A stretch of DNA of 64,000 bases from Saccharomonospora xinjiangensis XJ-54 (GTDB lineage Bacteria > Actinomycetota > Actinomycetes > Mycobacteriales > Pseudonocardiaceae): NCBI RefSeq assembly GCF_000258175.1, contig NZ_JH636049.1, positions 4,688,135 through 4,752,134 on the forward strand, read 5' to 3'. Below the pieces are notes generated by a model. That model was given only the letters and a program-made list of their open reading frames with translations. It was not told the DNA's origin and searched no databases. The position numbers were made by a program, and so were the translations under genes. Below, piece after piece: positions 26,036 to 33,901 of the stretch (the first letter of the stretch is position 1; each line of letters begins with the position of its first letter).

Positions 26036-26803
26036 TCAGTTCGGCGACAACTCGGCAGGCCCCGGTCCTGGGGCGGAACCGCCCGCGACATCCCCCGCCT
26101 CGCGGTGGGTCACCACGGTCATGCGTTGCTCGGCGAGGAACCTCGCGCGGCCTGCCGCCGTGCCGAGGTTCCAGCCGGGTTCGAGCAGCTCGGTCAGCGC
26201 GGGCGCGGTCGGTCCTCCGAGGACCACGGGGCCGAGCCGGTCGAGAGCCTCGTCGGGATCGCCCTCGACGTCGAGCACCCGGATCACGAGGTCTCCCTTG
26301 CGGAACACCGTCGTGTCCACGAGCGCCGTGCCGAGGGCTGTCCCCAGCGGAAGGGACTGGCCCCAGGCGAAGAGGCGGGCCGCCGCCTCACCCCGGCCCG
26401 GGCGAACGGGATAGCGCAGAGCCACGCGCGTCCGGCCGCCATCGGATTCCGGTGACTCTCTCCTGACCCGGTGGTGCACCACCCGCGTCATCAAGGCACG
26501 GCGGAAGAACCGGCCCACCGACTCCGGATCGCTGAAGTCACGCGGCAGCACCAGAAACGGGTTCAGCTCCTCTTCGGTCCTCCGGATCGCGGGGTCGCTC
26601 GCCAGGTGTCCCGCCACAGCCGCGAGCGGGCCCTCCACGTCGATCACCCTGACGACGCGGTTGTCCCACAGGAACACCGTTGTCGAGAGCAACCGGCAGC
26701 CGTTTCCGATCTCGGTTTCCGGACGCGGGTATGCGGCGAGCACGCGGCGGACCCTGTCCTCACTTCCCCGCAGCACCCGGAAAGTCAGAGCGTGTCGTTC
26801 CAT
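26036..26803 (-). CDS. SchA/CurD-like protein (WhiE ORF I type)
   Basis: A 255-residue protein made of two similar halves. Each half has an ABM/dimeric-barrel pattern ([15 protein letters not shown] near residue 45 and [16 protein letters not shown] near residue 165). [20 protein letters not shown] opens the protein. SchA, CurD and WhiE ORF I proteins occur only in spore-pigment-type clusters. Their chemistry is not settled. It lies between the monooxygenase and cupin genes with short gaps, supporting one operon. Confidence 0.85.
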   Translation of the reverse strand: MERHALTFRVLRGSEDRVRRVLAAYPRPETEIGNGCRLLSTTVFLWDNRVVRVIDVEGPLAAVAGHLASDPAIRRTEEELNPFLVLPRDFSDPESVGRFFRRALMTRVVHHRVRRESPESDGGRTRVALRYPVRPGRGEAAARLFAWGQSLPLGTALGTALVDTTVFRKGDLVIRVLDVEGDPDEALDRLGPVVLGGPTAPALTELLEPGWNLGTAAGRARFLAEQRMTVVTHREAGDVAGGSAPGPGPAELSPN

Positions 26804-26806
26804 GGA

Positions 26807-27172
26807 TCATCCCTCCAGGTCTGCGGTTCCGGCTGCGGGTTCGGCGCGGCGGTTCCCGGTTCTTCCGACGGTGTCGCGACGCACGACGTAGCGCTGGGAT
26901 CGTCGCCGCGCCACGGCCGCCAGCATGGGCGCGGCCAGCGCACGGTGCTCCGGCGTGCGTTCCCAGGCGAGGAAGTCCTCGGCGCTGCGCCATTGACTGG
27001 TCAGCAGCCACTCCTCAGGGTCCTCTGTGGACTGGCACACCTGGTCGCCGAGATGGCCGGGAACGCGCGCCACGGCCCAGCGCACGGCCTCATAGGCCGC
27101 GAGGAACCGCTCCTGCGCTCCCGGTTTCAGGGTGAGCAGGAACAACACACGGAACCCAGCTCTTTCGGTCAT
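26807..27172 (-). CDS. Antibiotic biosynthesis monooxygenase-type protein
   Basis: A 121-residue protein with the ABM dimeric alpha/beta-barrel pattern. FRVLFLLTLKPGAQERFLAA (~residues 7-26) and WLLTSQWRSAEDFLAWERTP (~residues 54-73) are the clearest parts. Cofactor-free monooxygenases of this fold oxidise aromatic polyketides to quinones. ATG 27172 follows AGGTGAGG and is preferred over longer upstream frames. It is the first gene of the leftward eight-gene operon, so the operon promoter should lie in 27173-27452. Confidence 0.8.
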   Translation of the reverse strand: MTERAGFRVLFLLTLKPGAQERFLAAYEAVRWAVARVPGHLGDQVCQSTEDPEEWLLTSQWRSAEDFLAWERTPEHRALAAPMLAAVARRRSQRYVVRRDTVGRTGNRRAEPAAGTADLEG

Positions 27173-27452
27173 GTTCCTCACCTCCGGTCGAGGCCACGGC
27201 CTGGTAGCCGCGTCGGTTCCTCCGCCACCTTCGACACCGTGCACACGAAGCGGTGGAAGTCTCGGCGAATCGCCGGAACGCGATTTCCCGAGAGCCGTCC
27301 CGAACACCTTCCCGACCAATTCGCTTTTCCAGGCTCGCGCACGGAGAAATGGAATGTCAATACGGGAAATGGATGACCGGAATTCATGAACGAGACAGGT
27401 GCGAATTACCGGAAAAAGAAACGAGTGAGGGTCGTTTCAGCGTCGCCGCGGA
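27173..27452. promoter_or_regulatory. Intergenic region upstream of the type II PKS operon
   Basis: 280 bases between the monooxygenase start and the MarR stop, with lower GC than the flanking genes, especially 27330-27425. No open frame in it looks coding. It is the likely site of the PKS operon promoter; I could not fix a -35/-10 pair with confidence. Confidence 0.4.
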
Positions 27453-27908
27453 TCAGGACCGGCGCGAAAGCAGCGCGGTCTCGATACGCCCCAGCAGGTC
27501 GAGCAACTGCGTTCGCTCCTCACCGGACAGGGTCGCCAGCGCGTCGGCCTCCAGGTTCCGGGTGACCTCATCGACGGCGTGCCTCAGGGTCGCCCCCCGC
27601 GCCGTCAACCACACTCTGACGCGCCTTCCGTCGTCCCGGTCACCGTCCACGCGGACGAGACCGGCGTCCGTCATGCGCCGCACGGCACGGGTCACCGTGG
27701 GAGCCTCGACGGAGATCCGCGCCGCGATCTCGCCCGGCGTCAGCCCGTCACGTTCCCAGAGACAGCCGAGGATGGACTCCTGCCCCGAGTGCACGCCGTG
27801 CGGCAGCAGCCGCCGTTGCGCCTCTCCGCGCAGCCGCCGCGAGACGAGGTTGATCCGGAAGACGAGCCCGTCCGTTCGTTGGCGCACGTTCAGCATGCTA
27901 CTGATCAC
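27453..27908 (-). CDS. MarR family transcriptional regulator
   Basis: A 151-residue winged-helix regulator. DGLTPGEIAARISVEAPTVT (~residues 54-73) is the recognition helix pair. RVDGDRDDGRRVRVWLTARG is the wing with its conserved DxRxxR-type basic residues. It points the same way as the type II PKS operon and sits just upstream of it, so it may control pigment genes. The start may be at 27908 or at the methionine four codons later. The ligand is unknown. Confidence 0.87.
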   Translation of the reverse strand: MISSMLNVRQRTDGLVFRINLVSRRLRGEAQRRLLPHGVHSGQESILGCLWERDGLTPGEIAARISVEAPTVTRAVRRMTDAGLVRVDGDRDDGRRVRVWLTARGATLRHAVDEVTRNLEADALATLSGEERTQLLDLLGRIETALLSRRS

Positions 27909-27952
27909 ATCGCCGAACGCGCATGCTCAAGATCGGGCAGCCCGGCAGGCGG

Positions 27953-28639
27953 TCATGCCGTCCGGGACGCCGCCTGATCCGTGAGGTGCCCGGCGAGGGC
28001 GTGATCGACGATGTGCGCGGCGCGGTCGGCCGGATTCCACATCGACGCCTCCTCGCACAGCACGAGCCCGCAGAGCACCGACCCCACGATCAGGGTCGTG
28101 AGCGTTTCGACATCAACGTCTGCCGCGAGCACGCCACGGTGGACACCCTTGCCCAGCACCTCCCGGATCGCGGTGACCCTGGGATCGATCACCACCCGCA
28201 GGTAGTGCCCGCGAAGCCCTGGCGCACCGATCAGCCGGGGCAGCAGGCGCGCCGACCGCGATTCCTCCGCCCAGCGGCAGAACTCCTCCACGATCGCCGT
28301 CAACTCGCCGAGCACGCCACCTCCCGCGCTCCCCGTTTGCGGCTCGGCGAGGGACTCCAGCGCCTCCAGCAGCACCGCCTCCTTGTTGGGCCAGCGCCGG
28401 TAGATCGTCGCCTTGCCGACACCTGCCCTCGCGGCGATGGCCTCGACCGACAGCGCGTCCACCGAGACGCCGTCCAGCAACAACTCCAGCGCGGCCCGCG
28501 TGATCGCGCGGCTCGCCCGCTCACTGCGGGGCCTGCCAGGCTGGCGCCGGTGCGATGCCGTGCCCGCGCCCTCCACCTCGGCGGGACACGCCTGCCTCGG
28601 TGCCGCCCGCACACCAGGCGACGGAAGCTCTTCGGACAT
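27953..28639 (-). CDS. TetR/AcrR family transcriptional regulator
   Basis: A 228-residue protein with a ~35-residue disordered N-terminal tail. The HTH follows (VEAIAARAGVGKATIYRRWP, ~residues 64-83). NKEAVLLEALESLAEP and a helical TetR_C-like domain end it. RRWPNKE is typical of the TetR group with Trp at the start of helix 4. Its ATG touches the stop of a 42-codon frame upstream (TGAATG), suggesting translational coupling. Confidence 0.86.
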   Translation of the reverse strand: MSEELPSPGVRAAPRQACPAEVEGAGTASHRRQPGRPRSERASRAITRAALELLLDGVSVDALSVEAIAARAGVGKATIYRRWPNKEAVLLEALESLAEPQTGSAGGGVLGELTAIVEEFCRWAEESRSARLLPRLIGAPGLRGHYLRVVIDPRVTAIREVLGKGVHRGVLAADVDVETLTTLIVGSVLCGLVLCEEASMWNPADRAAHIVDHALAGHLTDQAASRTA

Positions 28640-28768
28640 TCAGACCACCTCGTCCTTCCGCCACCGCCCTACCCTGACCACGACCGCGGTCGCCACCCGT
28701 TCCCCGCCGCTCCCGTGCGGGCCCAGGGCTTCCGTCTCCACCGCGACGCGGTACTTCACCGAGACCAT
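28640..28768 (-). CDS. Possible small protein coupled to TetR (42 residues)
   Basis: An ATG-started frame, 42 residues, whose TGA abuts the TetR ATG. Sequence starts MVSVKYRVAVETEALGPHGS and ends WRKDEVV. 39 of 42 codons end in G or C, matching genuine genes nearby, and no other gene overlaps it to cause this by shadowing. GAGGGGG lies ten bases before the ATG. I recognise no family. It could be a leader peptide for TetR translation or a small protein. Confidence 0.4.
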   Translation of the reverse strand: MVSVKYRVAVETEALGPHGSGGERVATAVVVRVGRWRKDEVV

Positions 28769-28990
28769 TGGCCTGCGTCCCCCTCAGCGTTGCGACGCCG
28801 ACGGCGACAGACCGCCACCGGGCGGAAGAAACGCGACAACGTTGCCAGTTCAGCACGTCGGCGAAACCGAAAGCGAAAACCCGAGGGCGGGGAGCAAGTA
28901 TAACGCCGGTCGAGACCAGTTATTTAGCCAGCTAATCGACTTCCCTCGCGCGACCGGAGCTGAATATCGTTCACGGTCGGCCGGTAATAA
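28769..28990. other. Intergenic stretch with TTAGC-CA-GCTAA inverted repeat (28924-28935)
   Basis: About 220 bases without a supported gene, AT-richer toward 28850-28985. The perfect five-base arms at 28924-28935 resemble a MarR-type operator. It lies just beyond the stop of the MarR gene that starts at 29503 and about 160 bases upstream of the small ORF/TetR unit, so it could serve that unit's promoter. Confidence 0.4.
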
Positions 28991-29503
28991 TCAGTCTCCC
29001 AGCTTGGTGAGCAGAGACCGCAGTGACGCGTATTCCGATCCGCTCAGGTTCGCCACGAGCCGTTCCTCCGCCCGTAACCACAGCGACTCGGCCGCGTCCC
29101 GCGCCGCCCAGCCGCGCTCGGTGAGGAACACCCTGCCGCCCCGCGTTCCCCGGCCGCGTTCGCGGCGGACGAGCCCCGCGCGTTCCATGCGCTGGAGCAT
29201 CCTCGTGATCGTCGCGGGCGCGGCCTGGACCCGGCCCGCCAGTTCCGACTGCGTGAAACCCCGGCCGTCCCACCGCTGGAGCAGCACCTGTTCCTGCCCG
29301 CTGTACATCCCGAGCTCCGCGAGATCCCGTGCTAACTCGGTGCGGCGGAGCCGAGCCAGAAGGACGAGCCAGTACAGCGCGGTCTCGGTGAGACAGAACC
29401 CGCCTCGGTCGTGCGGAGGTGCGCACCTTCCGTACGGCTTGGCCCTATCCCGCTCCACGGGTCCTCCTGGCGGCACGGGCAGCCGCGCGAGCTCGGCGCG
29501 CAC
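28991..29503 (-). CDS. MarR family transcriptional regulator
   Basis: A 170-residue protein. GRGFTQSELAGRVQAAPATI (~residues 80-99) with TRMLQRMERAGLVRRERGRG forms the winged HTH. The first ~40 residues are poorly conserved and proline-rich, so translation may start later, near LTETALYWLVLL. MYSGQEQVLLQRWDGRG is typical of MarR proteins that sense small phenolic or oxidant ligands. No obvious target gene is divergent from it; the next gene upstream is htpG, reading the same way. Confidence 0.8.
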   Translation of the reverse strand: MRAELARLPVPPGGPVERDRAKPYGRCAPPHDRGGFCLTETALYWLVLLARLRRTELARDLAELGMYSGQEQVLLQRWDGRGFTQSELAGRVQAAPATITRMLQRMERAGLVRRERGRGTRGGRVFLTERGWAARDAAESLWLRAEERLVANLSGSEYASLRSLLTKLGD

Positions 29504-29728
29504 CGTGACGGGGAGAGTGCGGCAGGGAAAGGCGGCCGGTTCCGCGACGCGGCCTTCGCGGCGGTTGCCTGGTCTCGCGATCGGTCACTGCGCCTCCCGA
29601 ACCGTCGGGCAACAGCTTCGGCGCGGCCGGGGTGAGCGTCAAGTCAGCGTGCCACCTTCGGGTCACGCGCCACGACCGTCCACTGTGATCCGACACGGGA
29701 TTCCTGACCGGACCCGTTTCGCCATAAC

Positions 29729-29787
29729 GCACTACGGTTGTAGTGCCGGGGTCTCGTTCCCTGCCTGCCACCGAGAACGAGACCCCG
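29729..29787 (-). terminator. Two hairpins after htpG
   Basis: 29747-29759 and 29775-29787 form a perfect 13-bp stem (CGGGGTCTCGTTC) with a 15-base loop, six bases past the htpG stop. Next to it GCACTAC-GGTT-GTAGTGC (29729-29746) forms a second 7-bp hairpin. There is no long U-run, as is common in actinobacteria. Terminator function is inferred; the second dyad could be an operator. Confidence 0.65.
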
Positions 29788-29792
29788 CGCCC

Positions 29793-31718
29793 CTACAGCG
29801 ACCCGGCCAGCCGGTTCGCCAGCAGCGTGGTGAACCGCTGCGGATCGGGCAGCTCACTCCCCTCAGCCAGCAGCGCCATCCCGTACACGACCTCGGCGGT
29901 CTCGGCCAGCGCGGCCGTATCGGCTCCGGCCTTGTGGGCGTCGCGAAGTCCCGTCACCAGCGCGTGATCCGGGTTCAGCTCCAGGATGCGTTTGGCCATC
30001 GGAACCTCCTGACCCGCCTGCTGATACATCTTCGCCAGCGCGGGAGGGATGTCGAAGGTGTCGCCGACGAGGCACGCGGGCGAGGTCGTGAGCCGGTGGG
30101 ACAGCCGCACCTCCTTGACGTGGTCGGACAACGTCTCGGCGAGCCATTCCCGCACTCCGTCGAAGCTGCTCTCGTCCACCTTCTCCGAACCGGGCTCGTC
30201 ACCCTCGCTGGTCTTCAGGTCCACCTGCCCCTTGGCGATCGACTGGAACGTCTTCCCCTCGTACTCGCCTACCTGCTCGACCCAGAACTCGTCGATGGGG
30301 TCGGTGAGGATGAGCACCTCCAGCCCGTTGGCCCGGAACGCCTCCATGTGCGGGGAGTTCTCGACAATGGACCGCGATGCCCCGGTCAGGTAGTAGATGT
30401 GGTCCTGATCGTCCTTCGCTCGCTCCACGTAGTCGCGCAGCGTCGTCAGCTCGTCGGCCGAGTGGGTGGAGGCGAATGAGGAGATGTCGAGGATGGCCTT
30501 GCGGTTGTCGGGGTCCTCGACCAGCCCTTCCTTGACGACGCGGCCGAACTCGCTCCAGAAAGTGTCGTAGCGGCCCCTGTCGTCGGTCATCATCTCCTTG
30601 ACCGCGCCCAGCACCTTCTTCACCAGCCGCCGCCGCATGAGCTGGATGTGCCGGTCCTGTTGCAGGATCTCCCGCGACACGTTCAGCGAGAGGTCCTGCG
30701 CGTCCACGACGCCCTTGACGAACCGCAGGTAATCGGGGACCAGCGCCTCACAGTTGTCCATGATGAACACGCGCTTGACGTAGAGTTGTACGCCGCGCTT
30801 GGCGTCGCGGTAGTACAGGTCCATCGGCGCGCGGGACGGCAGGAACAGCAGCGCCTGGTACTCGAACGTGCCCTCGGCCCTGACCGACACCGTGCGCAGC
30901 GGGTCGAGCCAGTCGTGGCTGATGTGCTTGTAGAACTCGCGGTACTCCTCCTCGGACACCTCGTCCTTCGGCCGAGCCCACAGCGCCTTCCGCGAGTTGA
31001 TCGTCTCCCACTCGTGCGTGGTGGTGCCGTCCTCGATCTTCTCGGTCCGCAGCCGGATCGGCCAGGTGACGAAGTCGGAATAGCGGCGAACGATCTCCCT
31101 CAGCACCGGCTCGGAGGTGTAGTCGTGGAGCTGGTCGTCGGGGTCCTCGGGCTTGAGGTGGAGGGTGACCGAGGTGCCCACGGGGATGTCCTCGCCGGTG
31201 ACCGTCTCCACGGTGTAGGTGCCGGTGCCGTCGGACGACCAGCGGGTCGCCTCGCTCCGCCCCGCTCGCCTTGTCACGAGCGTGACCGTGTCGGCGACCA
31301 TGAACGCCGAGTAGAAACCGACGCCGAACTGGCCGATGAGCTCGCCGGTGGCGCCGTCGCCGCCTTCGGCCTTCCTCGCGGCCCTGAGCTTCTCGATCAG
31401 CTCACCGGTTCCCGACTTCGCGATCGTGCCGATGAGGCCGACCACCTCGTCGCGGGACATGCCGATGCCGTTGTCGCGGACGGTGAGCGTCCTGGCGGCG
31501 CGGTCGGCTTCGAGGTCGATGTGGAGGTCATCGATGTCGATGCCCTCGATGCTCTTGTCGCGGAAGGACTCAAGGCGCAGTTTGTCCAGCGCGTCGGAGG
31601 CGTTGGAGATGAGCTCGCGCAGGAAGATGTCCTTGTTCGAGTAAATGGAGTGGACCATCAACTGCAGAAGCTGCCGGGCCTCGGCCTGGAACTCGTGCGT
31701 CTCGATCTGAGCAGTCAC
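29793..31718 (-). CDS. htpG: Molecular chaperone HtpG (Hsp90)
   Basis: A 641-residue cytosolic ATP-dependent chaperone. The GHKL ATPase domain shows LRELISNASDALDKLRLESF (~residues 34-53, catalytic Glu and Asn), VRDNGIGMSRDE (~residue 81) and IGQFGVGFYSAFMVADTV (~residue 130). The middle domain has NVSREILQQDRHIQLMRRRL. The protein ends in the bacterial C-terminal dimerisation domain without the eukaryotic MEEVD tail. Length is normal for the family. It is divergent from the secreted protease gene and stands as a single transcription unit. Confidence 0.97.
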   Translation of the reverse strand: MTAQIETHEFQAEARQLLQLMVHSIYSNKDIFLRELISNASDALDKLRLESFRDKSIEGIDIDDLHIDLEADRAARTLTVRDNGIGMSRDEVVGLIGTIAKSGTGELIEKLRAARKAEGGDGATGELIGQFGVGFYSAFMVADTVTLVTRRAGRSEATRWSSDGTGTYTVETVTGEDIPVGTSVTLHLKPEDPDDQLHDYTSEPVLREIVRRYSDFVTWPIRLRTEKIEDGTTTHEWETINSRKALWARPKDEVSEEEYREFYKHISHDWLDPLRTVSVRAEGTFEYQALLFLPSRAPMDLYYRDAKRGVQLYVKRVFIMDNCEALVPDYLRFVKGVVDAQDLSLNVSREILQQDRHIQLMRRRLVKKVLGAVKEMMTDDRGRYDTFWSEFGRVVKEGLVEDPDNRKAILDISSFASTHSADELTTLRDYVERAKDDQDHIYYLTGASRSIVENSPHMEAFRANGLEVLILTDPIDEFWVEQVGEYEGKTFQSIAKGQVDLKTSEGDEPGSEKVDESSFDGVREWLAETLSDHVKEVRLSHRLTTSPACLVGDTFDIPPALAKMYQQAGQEVPMAKRILELNPDHALVTGLRDAHKAGADTAALAETAEVVYGMALLAEGSELPDPQRFTTLLANRLAGSL

Positions 31719-31884
31719 TCACGTCTCCTCGTGGGACGAACCAAGGGTCGGTCGGACCGCGATCGCGGCCTCACCTCGCAGTATCTCGCGAACGCGATCC
31801 GAGGGAACAGCATGGGCGTCGAGGGGCACTCCTCACCCGGACAGAGGTTTACAAGACGTGACGGCATGGTGAAAATCACTGGCC

Positions 31885-33114
31885 ATGCGCAGGAGCCTGC
31901 TGTCGTTCGCCCTCGCCGCCGTCACCGTCGCGGCCACACTCGCCCCGGCCGCCTCGGCCTCGGCAACGGAACCCGGAGCCGAGGAGATCGACTACCACGA
32001 GTGGTCCGGCGTCTCGGCCTTCCACCGCGGAGAGGCCGACGGGGTGCGCGCCACCGCCGCCGGTCTGCGTCTCACCCGGCCTTCACGGGCGGACGACGGC
32101 TCCGAGTACGGCACTTGGACCTCCCCCTGGTACACGCCCGGCTTCGACGCCAGCGAACTCATCGCCTCCTGGAACGCCGACACCCCCGACGGCACCTGGA
32201 TCACCGTCGAGGCGTCCGCGCGTACCGGCGGCGGGGAGCTCACGGCCTGGTACGTGCTCGGGAGGTGGTCCTTCGGTGACGGCGACATCGAGCGCACCAC
32301 GGTGGCCGGGCAGCGCGACGAGCACGCCGCCGTGTACGTGGACACGCTCGCCGCCGCCGACGGCGTGGCGTTGCAGTCGTACCGGCTGCGGGTGACGCTG
32401 CACCGAGCCGAGTTGTCGCGGGCCACCCCCACGGTGCGGGCACTCGGCGCGATGACCTCGGCCGTTCCGGAACGGTTCACGGTACCGACCTCCGAGCCGG
32501 GGGTGGCCTCCGGCATCGAGTTGGCCGTACCCCGCTACGCGCAGAACCTGCACACGGGCAACTATCCCGAGTACGGCGGGGGCGGCCAGAACTGGTGCAG
32601 CCCCACCTCCACCGAGATGGTCGTCGAATACTGGGGACGCGGACCGGACGCCGCCGAGCTGTCGTGGCTGCCCGGCGACTACCCCGACCCGACGGTGGCC
32701 CACGCCGCACGCCACACCTATGACTACTCCTACGAGGGCACGGGGAACTGGCCGTTCAACACGGCCTACGCCGCCCACTACGGGCTGCGCGGCCACGTCA
32801 CACGCCTGCATTCCCTGGCCGAGCTCGAACGCTACATCGCGCGGGGCATCCCCGTCGTGACGTCGGTGTCCTTCCTGGAGAAAGAACTCGACGGCGCCGG
32901 ATACGGCACGAACGGTCATCTCATGGTGGTGATCGGCTTCACGCCCGAGGGCGACGTCATCGTCAACGACCCGGCCTCCGACTCCAACGACGGCGTGCGC
33001 AACGTTTACCGGCGTGACCAGTTCGAGACCGTGTGGCAACGCACCAAGCGGCACACCGCCAGCGGCGGGGTCGCGGGCGGTCCCGGCGGCATCGTGTACG
33101 TGATCCGTCCCTGA
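31885..33114 (+). CDS. Secreted C39-type cysteine protease-like protein
   Basis: A 409-residue protein with a Sec signal peptide (MRRSLLSFALAAVTVAATLA, cleavage near ASASA). A ~170-residue beta-rich N-terminal region precedes a Peptidase_C39_2 domain. Catalytic Cys is in GGGGQNWCSPTSTEMVVEYW (residue ~238), His in TNGHLMVVIGF (residue ~345) and the third residue in VIVNDPAS. The domain typically cleaves peptides outside the cell or acts on signal peptides. It converges with the DUF2017 gene, eight bases away. Confidence 0.88.
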   Translation: MRRSLLSFALAAVTVAATLAPAASASATEPGAEEIDYHEWSGVSAFHRGEADGVRATAAGLRLTRPSRADDGSEYGTWTSPWYTPGFDASELIASWNADTPDGTWITVEASARTGGGELTAWYVLGRWSFGDGDIERTTVAGQRDEHAAVYVDTLAAADGVALQSYRLRVTLHRAELSRATPTVRALGAMTSAVPERFTVPTSEPGVASGIELAVPRYAQNLHTGNYPEYGGGGQNWCSPTSTEMVVEYWGRGPDAAELSWLPGDYPDPTVAHAARHTYDYSYEGTGNWPFNTAYAAHYGLRGHVTRLHSLAELERYIARGIPVVTSVSFLEKELDGAGYGTNGHLMVVIGFTPEGDVIVNDPASDSNDGVRNVYRRDQFETVWQRTKRHTASGGVAGGPGGIVYVIRP

Positions 33115-33121
33115 AGCGGCG

Positions 33122-33607
33122 TCAAGGGTTCTCCCACAACAGTTCGGGGTGCGCGGCGAGCACGAGACTCTCCTGCACGTGGTTGAACCACATCTCCGCA
33201 AGGACGGGCCGGGACAACCGCCGTCGCCGCCTCGGTGGCGCATCGACGAAGCGGGCCAGCGCGAAGGTGACCAGCCAGTCATCCACCTCGGGCGGTGACA
33301 GCACATGATTGGGCGCGACGGCGAGCTGGTCACGCACCCGCCTCGGCGCCGAGCTGTCCCGTAGCCAGCGGGCCTGCCTGCGGCGGAAGTCCTGCGAGGC
33401 GGCCCGGTCAGGGTAGGCGTCGCCGAACAACCGCGCGAGCATCTCATCCGGGTCGCCGGGCTCCTCCAGCGCGCGCACGAGCCGGTCGGCGTGGTGATGC
33501 AGGGTCGCCGCGACGTTGGCTCCCATTCGCACGGCGACGCCACCCGCCGATGGGACGGCGTCGAAGTAGTCCGGTGTGACGTCCTGCCATGCCTCGTCCC
33601 GGCTCAT
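33122..33607 (-). CDS. DUF2017 family protein
   Basis: A 161-residue protein. ARLFGDAYPDRAASQDFRRR (~residues 58-77) and the closing VDDWLVTFALARFVDAP match DUF2017, the actinobacterial family usually encoded next to clpS. The function is unknown; the constant linkage suggests a role in Clp-dependent proteolysis. ATG 33607 overlaps the stop of the ClpS-like gene (ATGA). The usual third member of this locus, a Mov34/JAMM protease gene, is absent here. Confidence 0.8.
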   Translation of the reverse strand: MSRDEAWQDVTPDYFDAVPSAGGVAVRMGANVAATLHHHADRLVRALEEPGDPDEMLARLFGDAYPDRAASQDFRRRQARWLRDSSAPRRVRDQLAVAPNHVLSPPEVDDWLVTFALARFVDAPPRRRRRLSRPVLAEMWFNHVQESLVLAAHPELLWENP

Positions 33608-33867
33608 CGGCACCTCAGCGTGGCGCGCAGCCCGCCCCGTTGCAGGGCCACGACGAGACCCTCGGCCTCGTCCCTGCTCGCGCACGCGGCAACGTCGGCG
33701 AAACCCTTCCGCTGCACCGCGACGGTCAGCTGCGCGGCCTGCGGCCAGGCGACACCACACAGGCGGTGCAGCAGGTACAGCGCCACAATCATTGAGGTCG
33801 TGTCGTCGTCGTGGATACGGACGAACCACTGATAATCCGGCACCGGCGCATCGTCGCACGAGCGCAC
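33604..33867 (-). CDS. Divergent ClpS-like protease adaptor
   Basis: A ~87-residue protein aligned to ClpS from YQWFVRIHDDDTTSM to GLRATLRCR. The paired aspartates (DD) and methionine of the N-degron pocket are present. The conserved His of the LMLAVH motif is Gln (QLTVAVQRKG), the Asn before DD is Asp, and the pocket Met is Thr. ClpS hands substrates to ClpC/ClpA; this copy may bind different N-termini or be a second paralogue. The longest frame begins at 33915 but would overlap the divergent AAA gene's start, so GTG 33867 is preferred. It is coupled to DUF2017. Confidence 0.75.
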   Translation of the reverse strand: MRSCDDAPVPDYQWFVRIHDDDTTSMIVALYLLHRLCGVAWPQAAQLTVAVQRKGFADVAACASRDEAEGLVVALQRGGLRATLRCR

Positions 33868-33901
33868 GAGGCGCCCACGGCACTGTCCTAGGATCGTGCT
33901 C

